Positions 35,868-42,806 of a stretch of 64,000 bases of DNA are shown one piece after another; position 1 is the first letter of the stretch; each line of letters opens with the position of its first letter. The translations under genes and the position numbers were made by a program. Source of the DNA: Inquilinus limosus_F (GTDB lineage Bacteria; Pseudomonadota; Alphaproteobacteria; DSM-16000; Inquilinaceae). The DNA lies in assembly GCF_051487185.1 (NCBI RefSeq), contig NZ_JAHVDK010000013.1, positions 1 through 64,000 on the forward strand. Direction: 5' to 3'. The notes under the pieces were generated by a model. It saw nothing but the letters and a program-made list of their open reading frames with translations. It was not told where the DNA came from and searched no databases.

Positions 35868-36029
35868 ATGGACGAGAAGACGAACAATCTGGTGCTGGAG
35901 CATCTGCGTGCGATCCGGACGGACCTGGCCGAGGTGAAGACCGATTTGCGCTAGGTCAAGACCAGGCTCGGCTTGCTGCTGAGTGATATCGAACAGATCC
36001 GGAAACGCCAGAATCTCTTCGAGTCCTGA
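35868..36029 (+). pseudogene. Small coiled-coil gene interrupted by in-frame TAG
   Basis: ATG 35868 opens MDEKTNNLVLEHLRAIRTDL, ending after 28 codons at TAG 35952-35954. The same frame continues for 24 sense codons (VKTRLGLLLSDIEQIRKRQN...) to TGA 36027. The heptad EVKTDLR-x-VKTRLG runs straight through the stop, as in small coiled-coil proteins widespread in alphaproteobacteria, where Glu would be expected. A single G-to-T change (GAG to TAG) would explain it. Either a pseudogene or an amber-terminated short peptide; I see no good ribosome site. Confidence 0.6.
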
Positions 36030-36052
36030 TACCAACGGCGTGAAAATATTGA

Positions 36053-36161
36053 CCCGTCATGGCGAGCCCCGCCCTTACGTCCAATTGGAGGGCGTGGCCA
36101 TCCAGGGCGGCTCGCACCGGCCCCTGGATGGCCACGGCGCAACGCGCCTCGCCATGACGGG
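36053..36161. repeat. Family-A palindromic repeat, copy 3 (longest)
   Basis: CCCGTCATGGCGAG at the left, CTCGCCATGACGGG at the right, with extra inner sequence. The outermost arms are GATACCAACGGC (36030s) and GCCACTGGTATGA (36190s), so the whole unit is about 170 bp. It lies between the amber-interrupted ORF and the MBL gene. Confidence 0.88.
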
Positions 36162-36210
36162 AAGGGGACCAAAGAGTCGATCTCAAGGCCACTGGTATGA
36201 CCCGCACAGG

Positions 36211-37308
36211 TCAAATCTCCACGATCTCGTCGAGGACAATGCGGGCCGGCGCAAAGGCGTTGGCCCAGGCGGCGCGGTGGCGGGCGTCGCCGAAGGCCGG
36301 CACCACCACCTCGGCCCCGAGCGCCCGGGCCAGCGCCGCGTTCTGCGACAGCCGCGGATGCACCGGCCAGCGCAGCGCGAGCGCGCGGCCCGCCTCCACC
36401 GCCCGGCGCGCCGGGGTGCCGGCGGCGAGATAGCCGGTGGCGACCACCGGGCCGTCCTCCGTCCCCCAGCCCTCCAGCAGCGGCTTGGCGGCGCCGCCGG
36501 TGGCATTCGGCTTGGCGGCGATGATCGGCCGCTCCGGCGGCGGCTCGAGGGACCCGATCGGCTCGATCCGGCTGCGCAGGGAGCCGAGCATGGTCGCGAC
36601 TCCGGGCCGCAGCCAGGCCGGGTCGGCGATCAGCCGGTCGATCATCGCGCGATTGGCGTCGCACACCGCCGGCTTTCGGCCGTTCGCGGCCGCCGCGGCC
36701 AGCGCGATCTCCGGCCCGCGCCCGCCGGCCGGGGCCAGCAGCAGCGACCGCTTGGCGGCGAAGGCCGGGCCGAAGGCGGCCAGCCGTTCCTCATGCGCCG
36801 TGTCGTCGTCGCCATAGGAGGCGTCGAGGATCGCGACCCGCGCCGGCGGCGGCTCGGCATCGACGGCGAACACCACCGAGTCGAACCCCATGTCGCCGGC
36901 ATAGAACAGCCCGCCGCCCAGGGCGAGATGCAGCCACACCCCGCCCGGTGCGTGGCCGGAGCGACCGCAGGTGACGGCGAGGCCGCCAGGCAGCCGGTTG
37001 CGGCCGAGGGCCAGCGGCCGGCGGTCGGCCGGCGATCCTTCGGGCAGCGCCGCCAGCACCGGCGGGGTGGCGTAGACCGGCACCGGGCCGAAGCGCTCCG
37101 CCGCTTCCGGCAGCGCCTCGACATGGTCCGGATGGGCGTGGCTGACCAGGATGGCGTCGATCCGGCCGAGGCCGGACAGGTCGGGCCGCATGCCCCCGTC
37201 CGGCCCGGCGCCGCAGTCGAGCAGCAGCCGCATTCCCGGCGCCTGCACCAGGAAGCAGGCCGGGCCCTTGCCCCCGACCCCCGAGATCGCCCGCACGCTC
37301 GCCGCCAT
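36211..37308 (-). CDS. MBL-fold metallo-hydrolase, beta-CASP-like
   Basis: A 365-residue protein. The metal motif SHAHPDHVEALPEAAERFG (HxHxDH) follows GRIDAILVSHAHPDH, then SGHAPGGVW and FYAGDMGFDS supply the later metal ligands. The C-terminal half (PNATGGAAKPLLEGWG, VHPRLSQNAALARALGAEVV) looks like a rearranged beta-CASP or Artemis-type region. It is longer than simple MBL hydrolases and lacks a signal peptide. Nuclease or hydrolase activity on nucleic acids is a possibility, not a demonstrated role. It is divergent from the LacI gene. Confidence 0.8.
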   Translation of the reverse strand: MAASVRAISGVGGKGPACFLVQAPGMRLLLDCGAGPDGGMRPDLSGLGRIDAILVSHAHPDHVEALPEAAERFGPVPVYATPPVLAALPEGSPADRRPLALGRNRLPGGLAVTCGRSGHAPGGVWLHLALGGGLFYAGDMGFDSVVFAVDAEPPPARVAILDASYGDDDTAHEERLAAFGPAFAAKRSLLLAPAGGRGPEIALAAAAANGRKPAVCDANRAMIDRLIADPAWLRPGVATMLGSLRSRIEPIGSLEPPPERPIIAAKPNATGGAAKPLLEGWGTEDGPVVATGYLAAGTPARRAVEAGRALALRWPVHPRLSQNAALARALGAEVVVPAFGDARHRAAWANAFAPARIVLDEIVEI

Positions 37309-37383
37309 CGGCCCCTCCAGATCGCCGTCTCCTGCCTAGACGGCATCGGCGCGAGACGCCATCCCCGCCTTCGCACGGCTGTC

Positions 37384-37411
37384 TTGACTCCCGAATGAAA
37401 CGTTTCATAGT
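37384..37411 (+). promoter_or_regulatory. lacI promoter with perfect 14-bp palindromic operator
   Basis: TTGACT (-35, 37384-37389), a 16-nt spacer and CATAGT (-10, 37406-37411). ATGAAACGTTTCAT at 37395-37408 is a perfect palindrome of LacI/GalR type over the spacer and -10. The predicted start point falls on the ATG at 37418, so the mRNA would be leaderless and autorepressed. Confidence 0.75.
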
Positions 37412-37417
37412 GATGCC

Positions 37418-38497
37418 ATGTCGCAGCGGAAGACGACGATCCGGGAGGTCGCGTCGCGGGCCGGGGTGTCGCTCGGCACGGCGTCCAACGCGTTCAACGG
37501 CAAGGCTGGGGTCGCCGCCGAGAGCCGCCAGCGGGTGCTGGAGGCGGCCGAGGCGCTCGGCTACCGCCCGAACAGCCTGGCCGCCGGGCTGCGCCGCCAG
37601 CGCACGCGTACCATCGGCCTGGTGGTGCCAGACGTGCTCAACATCGTGTTCAACGAACTGGTCGAGCATCTCGAGAACATCGCCCTGTCGCAGAGCTACG
37701 AGGTGATCATCGTCACCTCGCGCGAGGATCCGGAGCGCGAGCACGAGCGGGTACGGGCGCTGCTGTCGCGGCGGGTCGACGGGCTGATCATCGTCCCGAC
37801 CCGTGACTGGTCGGCGACCGAGCGCGAGATGCGGCACCACCGCATCCCGGTGGTGGTGCTGGACCGCGTCGGGGCCAAGGACCGCTTCCCCTCCGTCGCC
37901 GTCGACAACGCCGCGGCCACCCGGCTGGGCACCGAGCATCTGCTGGGCCTCGGCCACCGAGACATCGCCTTCGTCATCAACACGACCCGGCTGTGGAACA
38001 GCACCGCCCGCATCGACGGCTTCCTGGCGGCCATGCGCGCCGCGGGACTGGAGAAGCATGCCCGCGTGCTGCTGCCCGGCATGACCGAGGAGGAGACCCG
38101 GGCCGGCGTGCTGCCGGTGCTGGCGGCACCGGACCGGCCGACCGCGGTCTTCACCGGCAGCAACGTCGCCACCCTCGGCGTGCTGCGGGCGGTGCAGGAT
38201 GCCGGCCTGTCGATCCCGCAGGACCTGTCGCTGCTGGCCTTCGACGATTTCGCCTGGCTGACCGTGCTGCGCCCCTTCGTCAGCGCCATGCGCCAGCCGA
38301 CCGAGGCGCTGGCCGGCCATGCCTGGCGGATCCTGACCGCCGCCTTCGAGGCGCCGGACCGGCCGGCGGAGCATATCCGCCTGCCGGCGCCGCTGATCGT
38401 GCGCGAGACCACGGCCGCGCCGCCAGGCAAGGCCGCGGCGCGCCGAGGGATGAAAGCTTTCAAACAGGCGACGGAAGGGGCGGCCGGGCCGCCCTGA
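37418..38497 (+). CDS. LacI/GalR-family transcriptional regulator
   Basis: A 359-residue sugar-responsive repressor. Helix-turn-helix with hinge at residues 6-60 (TTIREVASRAGVSLGTASNA, then GYRPNSLAAGL); C-terminal periplasmic-binding-like domain with TRTIGLVVPDVLNIVFNELV and DLSLLAFDDFAWL. There is no ribosome site before ATG 37418, and the promoter suggests a leaderless transcript. A second LacI-type palindrome lies inside its 3' end (38451), upstream of the CUT2 importer operon it very likely controls. Confidence 0.92.
   Translation: MSQRKTTIREVASRAGVSLGTASNAFNGKAGVAAESRQRVLEAAEALGYRPNSLAAGLRRQRTRTIGLVVPDVLNIVFNELVEHLENIALSQSYEVIIVTSREDPEREHERVRALLSRRVDGLIIVPTRDWSATEREMRHHRIPVVVLDRVGAKDRFPSVAVDNAAATRLGTEHLLGLGHRDIAFVINTTRLWNSTARIDGFLAAMRAAGLEKHARVLLPGMTEEETRAGVLPVLAAPDRPTAVFTGSNVATLGVLRAVQDAGLSIPQDLSLLAFDDFAWLTVLRPFVSAMRQPTEALAGHAWRILTAAFEAPDRPAEHIRLPAPLIVRETTAAPPGKAAARRGMKAFKQATEGAAGPP
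38451..38462 (+). promoter_or_regulatory. Second LacI-type operator upstream of importer operon
   Basis: TGAAAGCTTTCA is a perfect 12-bp palindrome with the same TGAAA-TTTCA arms as the lacI autoregulatory site. It lies in the 3' coding region of lacI, 92 nt before the importer ATPase start. Confidence 0.6.
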
Positions 38498-38553
38498 GCC
38501 GTCGCACCGGGCGGCCGCCACGAAGCCGCCGGCATAAGGGTTGGGGGGAATGC

Positions 38554-40152
38554 GTGTCGAGTTCAGCCGCAGAGAGTAAGCGACCGGCCATAGCATCGCC
38601 GGTGCTCGAGGCCGTCGGCATCGGCAAGGCCTTCACCGGGGTGACGGTGCTGCACGGCGTCGACCTGGCCGTGATCCCGGGCGAGATCCATGCGCTGATG
38701 GGAGAGAACGGGGCCGGCAAATCGACCCTGATGAAGATCCTGGCCGGGATTTACGGCGACTATAACGGCACCATCCTGGTCGACGGCGTGCCGCGCCTGT
38801 TCGCCGGGGTGCGCGACGCCGAGGAGGCCGGCATCGCCATCATCCACCAGGAGCTGAACCTGGTGCCGGGGATGACCGTGGCCGAGAACATCTTCCTGGG
38901 CCGCGAGCCGCTGCGCGGCGGCATCTTCGTCGACGGGCCGGCCCTGCGCGACGCGGCGGCGCGGCTGATCCGCCGCCTCGGCATCGCCGTCGACCCGGAT
39001 GCGCGGGTGGGGAGTCTCAGGGTCGGCGAGCAGCAGCTGGTCGAGATCGCCAAGGCGCTGTCGCTCGACACCCGCATCCTGATCATGGACGAGCCGACCT
39101 CCGCCCTGTCGCCGGCGGAATGCGCCACCCTGTTCGCGGTGGTGCGGCAGCTGGCGCGCGACGGCGTCGCCGTCGTCTACATCTCGCACCGCATGGACGA
39201 GGTGATGGAGCTGGCCGACCGCGTCACCATCCTGCGCGACGGCCGCCATATCGTCACCGCCCCGATCGCCGAGCTGTCGCGGGAGCGGATCATCGCCCAT
39301 ATGGTCGGCCGCGAGCTGGCCGCGGCCGAACATCCGGCCGGGCGCGGCGGCGCCGGCGGACGGCCGGTGCTGAGCGTGCGCGACCTGTCGCTGGAGGTGC
39401 CGGGACGGCGCGGCGGCTGGCGCCGGGTGCTGGACGGCGTCGGCTTCGACCTGCAGGCCGGCGAGATCCTGGGCATCGCCGGGCTTCTCGGCGCCGGCCG
39501 CAGCGAGATCCTGGAGACCATCTTCGGCTCCGCCCGCGGCCGCCGCGGCGGCACCGTCCGGATCGACGGCGCGCCGGTGGCGATCGATGATCCGCGGACC
39601 GCCAAGCGCCACGGCCTGGCGCTGGTGACCGAGGACCGCAAGGCGACCGGCCTGCTGCTCGGCGCCTCGATCCGCGACAACCTCGCCCTGCCCTCGCTCT
39701 CCGTGCTGGCGCGTCTCGGCCTGCGCCGCTTCGGGCGCGAGGCGGAGCTGGCGCGCGGCACCATCGGCCGCCTCTCCGTGCGCTGCACCGGGCCGCAGCA
39801 GCCGGCCGGGCGCCTGTCCGGCGGCAACCAGCAGAAGGTGGTGATCGGCAAATGGCTGGCCACCGCCCCGCGCGTGCTGCTGCTGGACGAGCCGACCCGC
39901 GGCATCGACATCGGCGCCAAGAAGGAGATCTACGACCTGATCTTCGCCCTGGCCGACCAGGGCATCGCCATCCTCCTCGTCTCCTCCGAGCTGCCGGAGC
40001 TGCTGCTGCTCGCCGACCGCATCCTGGTGATGTGCGAGGGCTGGCAGACCGGTCTCCTGTCCCGCGCCGAGGCCAGCCAGGAGGCCATCATGGACCTCGC
40101 CGCCCCCCGCGCCGCCCGAACCGCCCAGATCATGCCCGAGGCCGTGTCATGA
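38554..40152 (+). CDS. CUT2-type sugar ABC transporter ATP-binding protein (tandem NBDs)
   Basis: A 532-residue two-NBD ATPase of the RbsA type. NBD1: GENGAGKSTLMK, LRVGEQQLVEIAKAL, LIMDEPTSAL. NBD2: degenerate GLLGAGRSE, LSGGNQQKVVIGKW, LLLDEPTRGIDIGAKKE. GTG 38554 is preceded by a purine-rich GGGGGGAA. The C-terminus overlaps the permease start (ATGA). It belongs to the LacI-regulated operon ATPase-permease-binding protein, which has a single permease gene so the channel would be a homodimer. Confidence 0.9.
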   Translation: MSSSAAESKRPAIASPVLEAVGIGKAFTGVTVLHGVDLAVIPGEIHALMGENGAGKSTLMKILAGIYGDYNGTILVDGVPRLFAGVRDAEEAGIAIIHQELNLVPGMTVAENIFLGREPLRGGIFVDGPALRDAAARLIRRLGIAVDPDARVGSLRVGEQQLVEIAKALSLDTRILIMDEPTSALSPAECATLFAVVRQLARDGVAVVYISHRMDEVMELADRVTILRDGRHIVTAPIAELSRERIIAHMVGRELAAAEHPAGRGGAGGRPVLSVRDLSLEVPGRRGGWRRVLDGVGFDLQAGEILGIAGLLGAGRSEILETIFGSARGRRGGTVRIDGAPVAIDDPRTAKRHGLALVTEDRKATGLLLGASIRDNLALPSLSVLARLGLRRFGREAELARGTIGRLSVRCTGPQQPAGRLSGGNQQKVVIGKWLATAPRVLLLDEPTRGIDIGAKKEIYDLIFALADQGIAILLVSSELPELLLLADRILVMCEGWQTGLLSRAEASQEAIMDLAAPRAARTAQIMPEAVS

Positions 40153-41465
40153 CCGTGCTTCGCCTGCTGTCCCGCACCAAGCTGTACTGGGGCCTGCTGG
40201 TCATCCTCCTGATCGGCATCGCCTTCTCGCCGGTCTCCGGCAGCGGCCGCAACATCTTCCTGTCCTACGGCAACCTGACCGACGTGCTGCGCCAGGTGTC
40301 GATCACCGGCCTGGTCGCCGTCGGCATGACCGTGGTGATCCTGATCGCCGGCATCGACCTGTCGGTCGGGTCGGTGATGGCCTTCGGCACGGTGCTGACG
40401 GCGACGCTGCTGACCAAGGACGGCTGGACCAGCTCCGCCACCGTCGCCGTCCCAGCCGCCATCGTGGTCGCCTTCGCCGCCGCCTTCCTCTTGGTCCGCT
40501 TCCTCGGCCGCGGCCTCAGGCACAGGGAGGGGCCGGTCGGCGCCCGGCGGCAGGCATTGCGCGATCCGCTGCGCGACAGCTGGGTGCCCGGCGCCGCCGG
40601 CCTTGCCCTGGCGGCGCTGGTGGCCGCGTGGCTGGTGCCGCAGGTCGGCACCAAGTTCGGCGTCCCGGCCCTGTTGGTGGCCGTGCCCTGCGCCGGCCTG
40701 ATGGTTGGCGCGGTCAGCGGCGCCATCATCGTCGCCGGGCGGCTGCAGCCCTTCATCGTCACGCTCGCCATGATGGTCGGCATGCTGGGCCTGTCGCGCC
40801 TGACCGCGGGCCAGGACAGCGCCGTGCTGCCGGTCTATGCCGGCACCAACGCCACCGAGGACATCGAGCTGCTGCGCAGCATGCTGTGGGGCGTGCTGCC
40901 GGTGCCGGGCCTGTTCTTCCTGGCCGCGGTCGCGGTCTTCGCGGTGCTGCTGCGCCTGACCGTGTTCGGCCGCTACGTCTACGCCATCGGCGGCAATGAG
41001 GAGGCGGCGCGGCTGTCCGGCATCCCGGTCGACCGGGTGAAGATCGCGGCCTACGCCTTCTCCGGCATGCTCGCGACCCTGGCCGGCATCCTCTATGTCG
41101 CCCAGTACCGCCAGGGCAAGCCGGATGCCGGGGCGGGGCTGGAGCTGGACGCCATCGCCGCCGTCGTCATCGGCGGCACCAGCCTGATGGGCGGACGCGG
41201 CGCCCTGGCCGGCACCCTGGTCGGTGTCCTGATCTTCGGGCTGCTGTCGAACATCCTGCAGCTCCACAACATCAACTCCAACCTGCAGCTGGTGTTCAAG
41301 GGGGCGATCATCGTCGTCACCGTGCTGCTGCAGGAGCGCAACCTGGCCGATCTGCTGGCGCCGTTCCGCACGGCGCGCGCAGCCCGGCAGGCCCCCGCCG
41401 CCCGGAGCGAGGCGGCGGGCCAACAAGGATCGTCGCTGATCCATCGGGAAGGAACGCAACCATGA
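40149..41465 (+). CDS. CUT2-type sugar ABC permease with ~70-residue insertion
   Basis: A 438-residue permease, about 100 longer than RbsC-type proteins. GIDLSVGSVMAFGTVLTATL, YAIGGNEEAARLSGIPVDRV and GGTSLMGGRGALAGTLVGVL are the usual landmarks. Between the second and third conserved membrane blocks (about residues 97-178) there are extra sequences: a hydrophobic helix, a basic loop RFLGRGLRHREGPVGARRQA and another hydrophobic helix, before GVPALLVAVPCAGLMVG resumes the family pattern. The insert is in frame with normal codon use. Overlaps its neighbours on both sides by ATGA. Confidence 0.88.
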   Translation: MTVLRLLSRTKLYWGLLVILLIGIAFSPVSGSGRNIFLSYGNLTDVLRQVSITGLVAVGMTVVILIAGIDLSVGSVMAFGTVLTATLLTKDGWTSSATVAVPAAIVVAFAAAFLLVRFLGRGLRHREGPVGARRQALRDPLRDSWVPGAAGLALAALVAAWLVPQVGTKFGVPALLVAVPCAGLMVGAVSGAIIVAGRLQPFIVTLAMMVGMLGLSRLTAGQDSAVLPVYAGTNATEDIELLRSMLWGVLPVPGLFFLAAVAVFAVLLRLTVFGRYVYAIGGNEEAARLSGIPVDRVKIAAYAFSGMLATLAGILYVAQYRQGKPDAGAGLELDAIAAVVIGGTSLMGGRGALAGTLVGVLIFGLLSNILQLHNINSNLQLVFKGAIIVVTVLLQERNLADLLAPFRTARAARQAPAARSEAAGQQGSSLIHREGTQP

Positions 41466-42433
41466 ACCGTCGCGATCTGTTGAAAACGACCGCGCTGGCG
41501 CTGGGCGCCGGCGTCACCCTGCATCTGCCCGCCGGCTGGACCTCGGCCCGGGCCGCCGCCAAGTGGCGCATCGGCTTCTCCCAGGCGACGACGCTGGAGC
41601 CCTGGCGCGTCCAGTTCAACAAGGACATCAAGGCCGAGGCCGAGAAGCATCCGGAGGTGGAGCTGCTGATCGCCGATGCCGAGGACCGGACCGAGAAGCA
41701 GGTCGCCGATGTCGAGAACTTCATCCGGCAGGAGGTCGACGCCCTCCTGATCTCGCCCAAGGAATCGGCCGGGCTGACCGGGGTGGTGGAGAAGGCGATC
41801 GACGCCAAGATCCCGGTCTTCGTGCTGGACCGCAATGTCGACACCGACCGCTACACCCAGTTCATCGGCGGCGACAATGTGGTGATCGGCAAGGCGGTCG
41901 GCGACTTCGTGGTCAAGGCGCTGGGCGGGCCGGGCAAGGCGGCCGGCAACGTCGTCGAGATCTGGGGCGGCCTCGGCACCCAGCCGGCGCATGACCGGTC
42001 GAACGGCTTCCATTCCGTCGCCGACAAGGAGCCCGGGCTGAAATACCTGCTGGACAAGCAGTCGGCCGACTGGAAGCAGAACCTGGCCTACGACATCATG
42101 GCCACGGCGCTGCGCAACTTCGAGAAGATCGACCTGGTCTACGGCCACAACGACCCGATGGCCTATGGCGCCTATCTCGCCGCCAAGGACGTCGGCCGCG
42201 AGAAGGAGATCAAGTTCGTCGGCGTCGACGGGCTGCCGAACGAGGGCGTGGTCTGGGTCAACAAGGGCGAGCTGGCGGCGACCTTCCTTTATCCCACCCC
42301 CGGCGCCGAAGGCCTGCGCCAGGCGGTGAAGCTGCTGAAGGGCGAGAAGGTCGAGAAGACGATCGTCCTGCCGACCATGACCATCACCAAGGAGAACGCG
42401 CCGGAGATCCTGAAGCAGAACGGGCTGATGTGA
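41462..42433 (+). CDS. CUT2 sugar-binding protein with Tat signal
   Basis: A 323-residue type-I periplasmic binding protein. The N-terminus MNRRDLLKTTALALGAGVTL has a twin-arginine motif (RRDLLK), unusual among sugar-binding proteins, which mostly use Sec. KWRIGFSQATTLEPWRVQFN, VDALLISPKESAGLTGVVEK and FVLDRNVDTDRYTQFIGGDN follow the RbsB pattern. The start overlaps the permease stop. It is the last gene of the LacI-regulated operon, a less common position for a binding-protein gene. The sugar is not predictable. Confidence 0.9.
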   Translation: MNRRDLLKTTALALGAGVTLHLPAGWTSARAAAKWRIGFSQATTLEPWRVQFNKDIKAEAEKHPEVELLIADAEDRTEKQVADVENFIRQEVDALLISPKESAGLTGVVEKAIDAKIPVFVLDRNVDTDRYTQFIGGDNVVIGKAVGDFVVKALGGPGKAAGNVVEIWGGLGTQPAHDRSNGFHSVADKEPGLKYLLDKQSADWKQNLAYDIMATALRNFEKIDLVYGHNDPMAYGAYLAAKDVGREKEIKFVGVDGLPNEGVVWVNKGELAATFLYPTPGAEGLRQAVKLLKGEKVEKTIVLPTMTITKENAPEILKQNGLM

Positions 42434-42806
42434 TAGTTCATCCTCCCCCTCCCCTTGCGCTACGGCATTCACACATCTGCGGATCGGCAGGACAGGCTTG
42501 GGACGCGAGAGCAGATTGCCTCTCCGCTTGCGGGAGAGGTCGGGCTCGCGAAGCGAGACCGGGTGAGGGGCCGTCACGGTCTCGCCGAGAGAACAGCATT
42601 GCCGCAAGCGAGCGGATGATCCGCTCACGATTCTGAAGCCTTGGTTCTGGGATCGCGGCCGTCGGCCCTCACCCGGAGCCGCTGGCGCGGCTCCGACCTC
42701 TCCCGCAAGCGGGAGAGGCAATCGGAGTGCGCCCGAGAGATGTGTGAATGCCGTAGTCCCCTTGCGGGAGGGGGAGGAAAAAAGAGAGGTGCGGGCGCCG
42801 GCTCCG
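42434..42806. other. 373-bp intergenic stretch filled by the repeat element
   Basis: Besides the element at 42460-42756 there is C-rich/G-rich flanking sequence (TCCTCCCCCTCCCCTTGCG on the left, CCCCTTGCGGGAGGGGGAGG on the right), itself partly complementary, which extends the symmetry outwards. No gene seen. Confidence 0.7.
42460..42756. repeat. 297-bp element with perfect 19-bp terminal inverted repeats
   Basis: CTACGGCATTCACACATCT at 42460-42478 is exactly complementary to AGATGTGTGAATGCCGTAG at 42738-42756. Inside lie two family-C units in inverted orientation (left one from 42516, right one ending 42723), each with CTCTCCCGCTTGCGGGAGAG-type hairpins. There is no coding potential. Nested palindromes with sharp ends look like a small mobile or miniature element that captured family-C repeats. 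Confidence 0.75.
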
